Positions 11,801 to 25,000 of a DNA stretch of 64,000 nt are shown piece by piece. Positions within the stretch are counted from its first letter, which is position 1; every line of letters starts with the position of its first letter. This DNA is from Solanum dulcamara (taxonomy: Eukaryota > Streptophyta > Magnoliopsida > Solanales > Solanaceae), in assembly GCF_947179165.1 (NCBI RefSeq), contig NC_077248.1, forward strand, positions 13,977,256-14,041,255, written 5' to 3'. The translations under genes were made by a program, and so were the position numbers. The notes under the pieces were generated by a model. That model was not told where the DNA came from. It saw nothing but the letters and a program-made list of their open reading frames with translations, and made no database searches.

Positions 11801-13589
11801 TTCGTGTATATCTATCTACTCGAGTATATCTTTGGACTTTTTAAAACTCAATATTAATTCTTATCCAATTAGGTGGCGTGGATTTGCATAGGATTGAAAG
11901 TCTTCCATTGGTGTAGCAGAAAAGAAAAATGGTCAATAATCTAGGTTGAATACAAAATTTGCTTATTTAAATATTTATATTATACTACTAAAAAAATAAA
12001 TTGAAATTAGTTATGAACTTCGTCGCTAATCTGAATACATGATAAGTGTTCCTTTTAAATACTTTCGACTAAAATTTTGAAAAAGTTTATGCATTTATTT
12101 TTAAGCACCTATATTACATAGATTATAAAATTATAACCACTTAAAATATATATGTTTTTCTAATTATATGCATTAACCTCAATAAGTCTTAAAATCTTAA
12201 GTCTTTTCAATTGATATTGATGTGTATATAATTAAAGGAGATGACAATTTTATGTGACTATATATGTAGTGAACATTTGAGAACACGCTAAAAATTTTGA
12301 GGTAAGAGTATCTAATATTGTATGTTCAAACAAAACAGGTCATCGTCTGAATTTCTAAATAAAATTTATTGACAAACTCAAAAGGCCGCCGAAATTATAT
12401 TGAAGATTGAAGAAATTAAAGTAGCATTTTATCTTTGGCTCAAGTTAATTTTATACACAGAAATGTATATACATACTTAAAATTTTAAAATATATACTAA
12501 TATAATACTAACTCTATAAATGATCATCATACGTATTTACTGATTTATAATTCTTGGATGACAAACTATTCAAAGCCAAGTGAGGCGATGGATGTAGGTA
12601 TGTATAACTCTATTCCTATTTTTACATACCAAAATAGCATGTACATTAGTATTTTAAAAGTTTAAGTGCATGTACATAAAATATATATGTATATGTAATA
12701 TACATGTCAAATCGTGTATTTTTTTTTGACATAGTGCAATTCTATTATTTAAGGTTAATTGTGTTTAAACAAATAATATGGAGACTAAAATTAGGATTTT
12801 TCAATATCTTAAAATACCTAAATTATAATTTTATCACGTTAATTAGTTCAAATTCAAATGTGAATACAATAAAAAGGGGTCAAATTAAAGTGCCACCTCT
12901 AACTCGAAACTATTTGCAAAGACTCTGATCGTGTTTGAAGGGTAATAAAAAAATATATATTGAAGCTTTGTGATAGCCTAATTTGTTTTCATTTTTGGAC
13001 ATCTTAATTGTGACTTGGAAGGAAATGTCTTCGAGTATCTTTTTTTAAAAAGAATTGTCAGCATAAGGGCGAAGCTACCATTATAGCTAGTCACAGATTC
13101 AATCGATTATTCACTAACTTTAATTCAAATTCAATAATTATGATAAAATATTATTTAATATGTACAATTTAATTTTATAAAAGTATATAAATTATTAATT
13201 AAAGTTTTTGAATCCTTCCCTAATCAACATTCTTGTCCAATTTAATAGTAAAAATAGATTTTGTGGGTTGAGAATTGAGAGTATTACAGAAAATTAAAAT
13301 GTCAAGGAATCTAAGCTTACAAGCAGCCAAAGAGAATTTTTTTTTGCATAGAAGAAGATCATGTGGTTTCTTGGCATTGAATGATATCCACATCTCTATA
13401 CTTTTTTTTCAAACACTTACATACACTTAATAAAAATCACTTATTAATCCTCCACCTCAGAATCCAAGCATTCTCATATCAATCTACACTTCACTAAAAT
13501 TGTGGATTTGTGGTAGTATCACTATTAATTCTACCAGAAAAACAGAACTAATTAATTACAAAGATGCAAAGAAATTAATACTTTTGACA
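8849..13589. other. long AT-rich spacer without recognised gene
   Basis: No conserved protein motif, RNA gene or paired LTR was seen; the open stretches here are short and AT-driven. Short microsatellites occur at about 10698-10711 (GT) and 11128-11142 (TA). A sequence at about 13066-13235 (GGGCGAAGCTACC...TTTTTGAATCCTTCCC) resembles another decayed hAT MITE. Confidence 0.45.
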
Positions 13590-14960
13590 AATTTCTCTCT
13601 CCTGACAATGTTGGAGATGACGGATCATTTTTAATTTTATTATTTCTAAATGCTTGTTTCACTTTTTAAAACTCATGATCCATCATCAAGAATTGACGGT
13701 GACAATCAAAATTAAATTACGAATTTTCACTGTCATATGTTAAATTGAATGATTTACTATTTTTCATGCAGTACATACAACTTAACTTTTCAGTAGTCAT
13801 CCAATTAGACAATATCACATATACAGAAAAAAATAATATTAATAGTTCACATTAAAGAAGCACGTAAAATGAAAATCTTCTTAATTGATATGTCATATGC
13901 TTATACACCTTCAAACCATAATTATTTTAACGGGTCTATCACATATTGCAGATAAACATCAATCAAATTTTTGGATAGCGGAGATTGAACAATACAACTT
14001 TGGAATATATATGAATTTGTCATATACAACTTGAACAAAATATTATACATAGTAAAAAATACATGCCAACAAGAATAAGGTGTAGTAGAAGTAAAGAATA
14101 GTGTGAAACAATACGCACACAAGTCCAATCGAAAATTTTGCTTCACTAACAAATTAAAATCACTATAAGTTCTGTCAAAAAGTTTCTAAGCTCTTCCATC
14201 TGAATGGATGACACATGCCACCAGGTGCCCTTCTATTTTCATGGGGCTATCTCATTTATGAGGAATGGAGCTTCAATGCGTACAACTTCTATAACCTAAG
14301 TATAATTAAGAGGTAAATAATGCATCACCTTAATTTGAACCATCTTCCTACTAGGAATTTACTTAAAGCATGCCCACAAAACTTACAAGTTTCTAAATGA
14401 CTATCAATATTATGGAATGTCATGCAACCATTTTCATAACAGTGTATTATGTCATATGACAATCCTAACTTGGAAATCAATTTTTCTCCATGATAGAAAT
14501 CTTTAGGTAAGTTACTAGTTCCCCCAAAACCTAAATCATAGAGTTCATAACATCTTGAGGAACACTTTGATTTAATTCGTACTAATTATTCTAACTACAA
14601 CAAACAAATACAGAATGCAGATTCTCTATACATAGAGCATGGACGATTATTGATACAAGCGCTTCTTCATTTGAGAGTTTACTCAAAATATTGTCCGATT
14701 CAATTTTATAGTGTATCTCGAAAGAATTATTGACCATTTCATGCGCCTATAATGTTAAACATATTTTTTTTGGTGTGAAAGACCCATTACTTTTACCCAC
14801 AATCATATTATAAAATGTACCATTCACCCCATCAATCTTTCCATGAGTAGTCCATACATAATATCTATTCTTAAACCTTCACAATAGATATGAACCGTAA
14901 TAACTTTTTTTTTATGCAACTGCAACTCATACATGGACACCTAATCAACCATTGCATAAG
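13590..14960 (-). pseudogene. CACTA (En/Spm) transposase TNP2 relic
   Basis: The minus strand, read with frameshifts, matches the TNP2 transposase in collinear order: KLISKLGLSYDIIHCYENGC (about 14430-14490), HLETCKFCGHALSK (about 14350-14390), an HPSDG(K/R)AWK-like block now shifted (about 14190-14220), RLDLCAYCF (about 14110-14140), YSCWHVFFTMYN (about 14045-14085), NLIDVYLQYVIDPLK (13922-13970), LWFEGV-AYD-S (about 13880-13920), KLSCMYCMKNSKSFNL (about 13740-13790) and FDCHRQFLMMDHEF (about 13660-13705). The region upstream of 14500 is less certain. Frameshifts and stops break it many times. The CACTA terminal repeats were not found. Confidence 0.85.
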
Positions 14961-15980
14961 TGAAATGTCACTCATAAGTGACATTGCATAAGTGAAAAAC
15001 TCGTTAAACACTTTGAAATATTTCATCTCTTATGCCCCTACGATTGTTATTAATCCTATCATATATCTATGTACTATGATTCATTCACAAAAATATCCAC
15101 AAAATATAGATATTCAATTATAAATGATTGATTTGTAAATTACTTTATCTATTGATTTTCTTTTCATCTTGTATTAATAATTAAATTTTAATTATAATTA
15201 TGATATTGTTATAATTATTGGAGTTGTGATTATGAAATTCTTACCTATTATATTTATAATTAGTCTTTTGAATTCTTGTATCTATTGTATTTTTTAGTAA
15301 CTATCAAACGACTCCTAAGCCCGTCTCACTTGTAGAGTTGTACCTTTACAATGATTATAATAAATTGAAATAAAGAAAATAAATTTAAGTGATAAATTAA
15401 CCAATTACGTAAATACTAACAATTTATATAAGGGTAACATATATTTGTTGAATTGATAGACATGGGGTATATTACTATAATATATTAGTTTGGTTTTTAT
15501 TCGGTGTTCAAGATTTTTTCTATACTTAGGACTCAAACTTTAGACCTCTTATTAAGGATGAAACAATCCCACGATAATATTGACATATTAGCAATAATTA
15601 ATAAGTACTTTCTCCATTTCGATAGATCTACTAGTTGATGGGGCCGTTTTAAAAATAAGGAGCGCCAATTAATGCCACTGAAGGGGTGTTTCCTTTTGTG
15701 ACGCGGCAGGTTGATCCGCTTTCTGTTCACAGCAAAGCTATACCAATTCCTCCAGATTATCCATAATCTTCTTCTTTCTTATATACTCAGTACGAACTAT
15801 TTTTTTTTTCTTTTTCTTTTGCCTTTTTAGAGGTAACAATAATAGTAGTTTATTCAACCACGAGTTCAGAAAGGAAAAACCAAAATAAGTATAAAATGCC
15901 CAAAGGTTAAAAAGGAAGCAAAATAGAGAAAGAAAACAAACGAATTGCTCCCTCAAAACTACTTCGCTCTTTCTTTCCTT
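14961..15980. other. spacer and 5' flank of the kinase gene
   Basis: AT-rich DNA without a recognised gene. From about 15640 the base composition rises toward the promoter. Pyrimidine-rich and purine-rich tracts lie at about 15800-15830 and 15910-15980. Confidence 0.45.
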
Positions 15981-15990
15981 CTATATAAGA
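15981..15990 (+). promoter_or_regulatory. TATA box of the kinase gene
   Basis: CTATATAAGA lies about 75-80 bp upstream of the start codon at 16063, preceded by a CT-rich tract (CGCTCTTTCTTTCCTT). Plant TATA boxes usually sit about 30 bp before the transcript start, which would give a 5' UTR of roughly 45-50 nt. No transcript evidence is available. Confidence 0.55.
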
Positions 15991-16062
15991 TAATTCTTAC
16001 GGTAATTTTCGGGATTTCTGCTATTAGAGAAGTTTGTTGAAGAGAGTGATAATAGAGTTGAA

Positions 16063-19000
16063 ATGGTAATGGAGGATACGGAGAGTTGTGGTAGTAGAGT
16101 GGTGGATTCAGCGCCGACGAACAGCCGGCAACACAGAAAGAAGTTGGAGGTTTACAATGAGGTTCTTCGTAGACTCAAAGAATCTAACAACGATGAGGCG
16201 CAACAGCCTGGCTTTGACGATGAGCTTTGGGCTCACTTTAATCGCCTTCCTACTCGGTAACTCTCTTCATAGTGTACTCCTTAAGCAGTTTTATGCGGTT
16301 ATGCCTGATGAGATTTGTACTTTTTGGTGGACACTTTTAATATTTTGTTATCATCACAGTTATCTGATTAATATTTTTGAGGTTATTAATTCTCGTTGCC
16401 TTCAGCTGGTGAATGCGAAAAGTTTCAGATCGAGATAAGAATTCAATGAAGCATGTCAATTTTGCTTTTATTGATGATTCTTCTGGTTTGTGGATACATT
16501 TATAGATGTGTGAATATGTGTGCTTTAGATGCAGGAAGTTGCAAATTATAGTAATTTGTGAATAGCTGCTCCGTAGTTTTACAATTGATTTACTGATTAA
16601 TTTGTTTCTGTATTGAAGGTACGCGTTAGATGTGAATGTTGAAAGTGCAGAAGATGTACTCACGCACAAGCGGTTACTACATCTTGCACATGATCCAGCT
16701 AATAGACCTGCATTTGATGTCCGGCTGGTGCAGGTTAGTTCCTTTTACAGGATAGAATCTTGGTTTCAGTGCCGTGTCATATGATGGCCACTAGAATGTT
16801 CATTTTCCTTGACTATTGGAGTATTAGTAGCTCAGCTGTTAGCATATTGCTGTGTAGGAATATGTAACGATTGAGTTTGTAAGGTAAAACATGTGCATCT
16901 AGAAAATTATACTTTATCACACATTTCATTGGATTAAATTTTTTCTTAAATTATGTTTTATCTGCATCCAATGAAGTCTTTTATTTTCTGGTAGTTTCAG
17001 TTTCAAGATTCATGCTAACCGGGTCCTCTGAGACAACGCCAGTTACATGTTTTTTTTTTAATCTTGTATTTGCCTTCTTATTTCCTTCATTTCTAACTTA
17101 AGCTACTCGTAGTTGCGTGTTGAATCAAACGTGGCATTATGCAGGTTACTCCAGTTCCTGATGGAAACTCAGCAGATCCTGTTCCATTTAACTCTGCAAA
17201 CAAGGAAATTAGCCGAAGGTACCTGAAAAAACTCTCACATAGGACATCTTACTGCCTTTTAGTACTGTTTATTTGATGTTTTGTCGAATCCTTCAAGTAT
17301 TCCTACAGTATAACCTTCGATATTTGATTATGCTAAAATGTCTCCTTCATCTTAATGTGTAGTGGCCTTCCTCTACCTGCCTTTGGTTCTTCCCCTAATC
17401 TCGAAGCACTTGCTCTTGAAGCTAGCAAATCTGAAGTTCAAGATGAGGATGTTACTGTTACTTGTGGAAATTTGTTACGGTATATGATCTTGAGATTTAA
17501 ATTTGTTGTCTTAGTTTATGTCTTGAACTACCTTATCCCTATAACATAATGATGATGCATTGAGGACACCTGCAAAAAACTTGGAATAATCTGTACACAC
17601 TTTATTGCTGTGATCATTCTCATTGTTTTCCCGAAATCTGTGTTTTTAACTCATTCACTGTAATGCGTACGAGTGACTATCAGTCATTTGAAAATTATGA
17701 CTGCATTAAATTCATCAGGTGGAGCATTTCAATTCAGTTCCTTTTTCTGTATGCCTTTTCTGCTTATATTGTGGAGCTCACTACTAAACATGGTACGTAA
17801 TTATGACAGGCCAATGCATGAAATTACCTTTTCAACTGATGACAAGCCCAAGCTCCTCAGCCAGGTAGTTGGATGTGCTTTGTTGTTTGATATATTAGTT
17901 AACAATATACTAGTCTGCTTGATAATGTACGCCCATGCTGGTACAGAGGGTGGGATCAGAAGAGAGCTTTGGATTTGACAGTTAAGACTGCTCACATTTC
18001 TGTGATTAAAACCAATGTCTACCAACACATGTATAGTTTTAATTGTTTCTGAATATTAATGATTCCTTTTCTAGGTGTTGGGGTTTGTGGGATGGGTGGG
18101 TGGGGATATAGTTGTTTGACCAATATCTTTGAAGGTAAGGACTATTGTTGTTTTATGTCCTGAGGTTTCAAGAACCGTACGTGACACAGTAAACTTGATT
18201 TTGGGGACACAATAATTCATAAAAGCTTGCCTGGTCTTTTTGGATTATTATGTGGTACTGTTAGAAGGACTTTATTTTCCGAACCGCAAATTTTGCAGCT
18301 TATATTAGTTCACTTACTCGTAATATTTAAAAACTGTGAAGCATTAATGAATCCCTTCAATGTGTGACAGTTAACTTCATTACTAGCCGAGCTTGGGCTG
18401 AACATCCAGGAAGCACATGTATTTTCCTCTGTTGATGGCTACTCCCTAGATGTTTTCGTTGTTGATGGTTGGCCCTATGAGGTATTTTCTGTTGCTTTCA
18501 CACAGTTGCAAAATTATACTTGGATCCGCTCATTTAGTTTAAGGTCCTATGATAGCTTTTCACCTAATACAAAGAATTAGTGGATGATGTAACTTCTTTT
18601 ACCTCTATTTATTTTATTCTTCTGTCCTTTCCTGGGTATGATGAAATATCTCTCTCTAACTGAAGTTATGCAGTTGTTTCATGTTATTAGTTGAAAAAAA
18701 TGATTTTTGGTTACTTTTCATCTTCAATCTCTAAACTAGGGAGAAGAAAGTATTGGTCCAGAAAGTGCTTTTCCTGGCTCATGGAATGGGGCACTTTGTG
18801 CAGTTGCTTACTAAGTAAATATTCAATGTCGTATTTCCATGTTTGTGCATAAATTAGTATTTCTTTTCCAAAAAGAGTAAATAAGTGGCGATTATTACCG
18901 TTCTAAAAAAAGAGAGAATAAGTGGCATGATGCTTATTTCAAATGCCAATTCTACCACTTAATTAAAGGTAAGGATGCTAATGGATGCTTGTTTTCCTGT

Positions 19001-22000
19001 GGTCTCATTTCTGGTGTTTTCTTTTCAGGAAATTGAGCAGCTTCGAATGGCGCTGAAAAGGGAAATTATGATGATTGAGGTACCTGCTGGTTTTTCCCTA
19101 CCTAAATTAAGCCAACCAATATGCAGGAAAATCGTTAATGCTGATGCTTCAAAACTAGAATATGTATATAGCAATCAGAACGATTTCATCAAAATTCTAA
19201 ACAAATTGGCTAACCTGTTTTATTAATGGGGTTCTTTTTAGTCTATGGTCAAATTCATTCCTAATAGTGGTTCTTTTATTGGGACGAACTTTTGAAGTCC
19301 TATGCTAATTTATGTGTTTATATGTTTAAGTTTCCACCTGCATTTGTAGGAAGTGCTATAAACTAATTAATTGGGTTCTCTTCCCATATGAAGCTCCCCA
19401 TAGATCTACTTGTACTTTTTGTGAAAATGTCTTGAGGTGTAGCTAATTCAAGTGCCATATAATAGTTGCCTGTAATTTTGGTTCCACCATACACTTAAAC
19501 AAGTAAGCCTTTGTAGATGTGTTCCTCCCTTCCTCCAAATTTTGGTGTGTCTAGACAAAAGATGTAACCTCAACATAGAGCTGCAATGTTTTGCATTTGG
19601 ATCCCCGTTAAATTCTCAGATGCTTCTATACATGTTTCCCACCCTTTTTCTTGTTTTTGTGTCTGTGAGAAATATGGAGAAAAATATTATTGAATTGTGT
19701 CTCTACATTATTACACAGAAACCCTATTTATAGACACTACAATACAATTCTTTACCAAGTAGGATACTATTTACTATTTCTATTGCTATTACTATTCATA
19801 TTCCTATTAGTATTCTAAGTAGGATTGTATATACCTATTCCTATTCTAACACTCCCCCTCATGGTAGTGCACAAGTCATATGTACCTAGCTTGTTACAAA
19901 TGTAGTTAATATGAGGACTGAAGAGGAGCTTGGTGAGATATGTGCAAGTTGACCACTCGACTTCACAAAATTGACAGTCAATCAATGTGCTTGGTCTTCT
20001 CATGAAATACCATAATGTCGATAAAACACAAAGTGATAAATTCTTGAATTGCAGTGTTGAACTTCCCAAACCAAGCTTGAGAAGACTGTTTCAGACCATA
20101 GACTGATTTACACAATCGACATACAAGGCCACCAGATTCCCCCTGAGCAACAAAACTAGGTGGTTGCTATATGTAGACTTCTTCACAATGCAGTGGTCAC
20201 CGAAAAGTGCTCAAAATATGGTATAAAATATATGGATCGTCTTGGAATCAATAGACGAGTCGACATTAAACAAGAAAGTCAAAGAAAAACTGGTCGGAAC
20301 ATACTCATACGTTGGAGTATTATATTTGATGGTTCAAAGTGGTCACAATTTGAAAAATAAAATTATGTGGATAGGGTCAGAATGATGGCATGACCCTTCT
20401 GAAAAATAGAAATTATATGGGTAGGGTCGGAATAATGATACGATCATACCCAAATAAGAAAGTAACCAGAAAGACGGCATGGTGCTACGCAAATCGGATA
20501 TGAAAATATAGTCACTAGAAAGATGGCGCGATGCTACACAAATCAAATATTAGAAAGTAGTCACCGAAAAGATGGCACGGTACTACACAAATTAAATATG
20601 AAAAAGCAGTGCCGAAAAGATGGCACGGTACTACACAAATTAAATATGAAAAAGCAGTCACCGAAAAGATGGCACGGTGCTACACCAACACTGAAAAATA
20701 TGGGATTAACACGAAACAGCCCTAGAAAGTCACCGAAAATTGACACACGGTGACTTGTCTGATTGAGTTTTCTTCCCTTGAATATGAGATTCATACATAT
20801 ATCATTGAACCTACTTTTGTTAACATAACCATTCACCAAACAGGCGGCATATATCGGTAATAACCGCCCACTGGCAGCGGAAGCTCTTTGATTCTCTACC
20901 AAGATCGTAGAGGCTCTGATACCATGTGAGAAGTATGGAGAAATTTTTTTATTGAATTGTGTCTCTACATTATTACACAGAGACCCTATTTATAGAGACT
21001 ACAATACAATCCTTTACCAAGTAAGATACTATTTACTAATTCTATTACTATTCATGTTCCTATTCCTATTCTAAGTAAGATTGTATATACCTATTCCTAT
21101 TCTAATAGTGTCCAAGCTCTCAGATCCTTGGATGGCCCCTTTGAGATCCTGTCAATAGGGAAACGAGCTATTATTGTTAGATTATTTCGCATTGGTTGAG
21201 GAGTGTGTTGTCTCCTTATCTAATTTTGGGCAATTCTCACCCATGATCTAGCTTTGGGGTTGACTTAAGCCCAACATCCATTTTCTCAACATGGTATTAG
21301 CGCCAGACTCATCCCTACTCGCAATATTAGGCCCTCATAGTATGTTATCCACGTTTCAGTAGTCCAGGTACTAGGGTGCTGGGGTTATTAAGTGTCTTAC
21401 ATTGGTTGAGGATATGAGTTGTTTCCTTATATGGTCTTACGAAATTCTCAGCTTATGTGGTTGGTTAGGCCCAAGGTCCATTTTCTTAACAATTATCAGC
21501 TGAATTAACTTTTACCTTGTCAAAATAAAAAATATTATCAGCTGAATTAGCTATATCTTGTTCAGTTTTTTGCAAGTAATGATGTGTCAGCCCCACAGTT
21601 ATGATTCTGTAACCTGCAGATTTCTAATTTAGGGCATCAATCCTTGTGCGATTATAGGCATTTCATACACATTCTCAGGTCTCATTGTTTTTATATCTGG
21701 ATTTAATTTCTTCCGATGGTTGCTCATCTGGTTATGTTTCATTGTTAAAATGAAAATACCGATACCCATCTCCCAGAACACCAAAATTCTGAAGCTTTAA
21801 CTTACAGTCCTGGAAAAGCGGAAATTATAATAAAATCACCTGCCTGCATATTGTAGATTTATTCGTTTTTATTCTTGATGAAATTCTTCAGTTACTCAGA
21901 AGTCTATCTTGTTTCCATTTTTTTTTTTTTGAGAAATATAAGTTTCACCAGTTATTTTGTCTGGTCATATTTTACTATTGTTTAACGGGAGTCATGTGAT

Positions 22001-25000
22001 GCAGAAATCTTCACCAAGTCAAAGTCCATCAGAATCTTTTAGAAAGGAGAGCAAAACACTCATCAAATGTGAACTTGATCCTGTGACAATACCTTGTGAT
22101 GGCATTGATGTCTGGGAAGTTGATCATCAGCTTCTAAAATTCGGCAACAAGATTGCTTCTGGTTCATATGGTGACTTGTAAGTATATCGTGCACTAAATC
22201 ATATCTATGATCATTTTTGGTGTTGGAGTAACTTAATTAGTTATCTTTTTGTTTCAGATACAAAGGTACATACTGCAGTCAGGAAGTAGCTATCAAGATC
22301 CTCAAATCTGAGCGCTTGAACACAGAATTGCAAAAGGAGTTTGCCCAAGAAGTTTATATCATGAGGTTTGTTTTGGATATCATAGTACCTGTGGAGGTTA
22401 TGGCTGTTCTAGATAATCCTCGTCTTCTTTATATGCACTTAGCTTATTATGATCCGATGTCTTCATTCTTAGTTACCAATATCTTTTCTGTCTCTAGTTT
22501 TGTTTTGTCCTGAAGTTACTTTTGTATCTTGTGAAAGAGCAAGATTTGATTTGTTTCTATAATGTTGGGAGAACTGCTTTTATTTCCATATTGGGTGAGA
22601 GCAGGCGTTCATTGTTTTCTACTTCTTTTTACTGCTGCAAGTACACATGCTGACATGCAAATGTTCCCATCTGACTGATTTATGTTCCTTCTTTTGCTTT
22701 TGGAAGACTAGCTTAAAGGAATAAGTGAATAACCGATTTCTCATATCTGAGGAGTCACTATGTTCCAGTAATACTTAAGATTGCCATTGCTATCATCCCT
22801 GATCAATCAGCCAATGTTTTTTTTTCTATGCGTTTGTTGTGTTTTCTTTTCTGGGAGGCAATAAGGGTGTGTTGTGTACGCACAGACTATATATATTTTC
22901 AAGATAGAATTTCTCTGACAGTTCATTCTAATTTCCATTCTTGAATGCAATTGGGTGTGTTGGTTAGGCAAAGACTGTACATAATTTCAAGATTTAATTT
23001 ATCTGACATTTCATTTTGCCTGTGCTTGCAGAAAAGTTCGTCATAAAAATGTTGTGCAATTCATAGGGGCATGTACTAGACCTCCAAACTTGTGTATAGT
23101 AACAGGTGTGTTAATAGCTTAATCGGGGAAATTTAAGCTTTAGACAACAGATTTTATTTGAAAGCATGGTTGTCTTCTCCTTGCCTTCTCGAAACGAGTT
23201 TTCTTACTAATGACTTTAATTTTCTCAACTGTAGAGTACATGTCTGGAGGAAGCGTATATGACTATTTACACAAACAAAAGGGAAGTTTTAAGCTTCCTA
23301 CTTTGCTGAAAGTAGCAATTGATGTATCAAAAGGGATGAATTACCTGCACCAGAATAACATCATACACAGAGACTTGAAGGCTGCCAATCTACTGATGGA
23401 TGAAAATGAAGTAAGAGATTATCTCATTAAGCACAATAATGTAAATGTTTGTTGTCTATGGTATTGGTAGATGTTTTCAGCTTTCGATATGTATATTAAG
23501 ATTGATTAATCGCATAATCTGTAACAGTCCTTTTTTTAATCACGACCAACTGAATATGAGAGTGAATCTTGCTTTAGTAAGTTCTATTTTGTGCAACTTA
23601 TATTCGACTGCAGATACTGAAGGAGAGAGAACCTCATAATCCAAAGGATTAGTTCTTCAATTGCATATTGGATAGCCATCAGAGATGTCATCCAAGAATT
23701 AATTGGACATTTTAGGGAAGAAGTATCTATACTTGTGCTTTCTTTCTGACTCTTTTGCTAAGTGAAATTATGTTCATCTTATTGATGAACTTCTTGAACT
23801 TGGGACCATAGAAATATCATCCTTTGATTGTAAACATAAGATATGGAGCTTAGCAAGATCATCTTTAGTTTTAGCTTTATCATTAAATTTCAAGTTTCAT
23901 AGGGTAGCCAGAACCAAAACTGCATGTTATAAACATTCTTCTTGTTATTTTCTAGGAATTTTGCAGGTAAACTGTAAGCAGTTTCCTAATTTGAAGTGAG
24001 ACAAAGAGGAAGGAACTAATACTTCGAGGCTGATAATTACTAATTCATAATTTACCATACATGGAAAAACTGAATATGACGAAGCAAAATCTTTACAGTC
24101 TGAAGCCTCCATAAAAAAGATTGGAAGGTTCAAAGCAGTTGACATGCTCCTTGTCTTATAATGTACACCATTTCTGGCTCTCTCTACAGTCCTAGTCTAA
24201 AACTGGAGACGAAAGTGTGTGAAATGGATTTAGGATGTTACTTTTACTTTCAATTCTTCAGGTTCATCAAATTTTGTGAGTACAGTTCAAGTAGAGTTAA
24301 ACTCTCCGGTGAATTTGCTTGGACTAACCAAAATATTCTAAGTTTTTGGCATAGTTTGTTTGGTTGTAGCATTAGTACCTTTCGTGGACTATAGTTCATC
24401 CTCTCAATCTTTTGACATCAGTTGTTGGTGAGTTTTGAGGGTATAAGTTAGAGTTTCAGTTGTTTGCACTTGACAGTCTGTTTCTGTTTTCCTACTTATA
24501 GCCTAAAAGGTTTTTGTTTTCTAAATTTCTTGGAAATCATATGCAGCATGTCCCTTTTTCTACTGCAAGGACCTAAATTAGCTTGCCAAAGCCATGTAGT
24601 AGCAAACTGTCATTCTTCTCATCAGCTTTCATTTCTAATGTCCTTTCATAAATCATCAGTTTTTTTCTAGCTTCATCTAGCCACCACTATGCTAACATAA
24701 CATAGGGTAGAAGGCTAGTACATAGTCTCGTTATTCTTCCCTATTCATAGGCGCACTAGCACATTACAATTCCTTGTACTCTCATTTCTGCTATTTCTGT
24801 TACTATTTATTGCTTTCAGTACTTTTGATTACTCTATTTTATCTGTGATGCCTTCGTGATTTATTTTTCTATAGCGCTTTGAATTTTTTTAACTTTATCT
24901 GACCCCCTTTTCCGCTTTTTTTTGAGCCGAGGGTCTCTCGGAAACAGCCGTCCTACCTTGGTAGGAGTAAGGTCTGCGTACAATCTACCCTCCCCAGACC

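Larger units (their letters stand above)
19664..21107 (-). mobile_element. non-autonomous Copia retrotransposon in intron 7, antisense
   Basis: Two direct repeats of 188 bp (19664-19851) and 183 bp (20925-21107) read in element orientation TGTTAGAATAGG...TTCTCACA, the TG...CA ends of LTRs. Directly beside the right LTR is a methionine-tRNA primer site (complement of GCTCTGATACCA, 20913-20924). Beside the left LTR is a purine tract. GTGTC flanks the element on both sides (19659-19663, 21108-21112) as a 5-bp target duplication. The 1,073-bp interior keeps only C-terminal scraps of the polyprotein, so it needs enzymes from elsewhere. It lies opposite to the kinase gene. Confidence 0.93.

Noticed and set aside
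18739..18815. Open stretch in intron 6 after CTAG ([11 protein letters not shown] in one frame) that could be an extra kinase exon
   Set aside because: Exons 6 and 7 join in frame without it, matching the remembered Arabidopsis STY46 ACT region, and the stretch ends in a stop. At most a rare poison exon.
20523..20902. Repetitive open frames on both strands within the Copia leader
   Set aside because: A tandem repeat whose unit lacks stops gives repeated peptides; no start context or similarity supports a protein.
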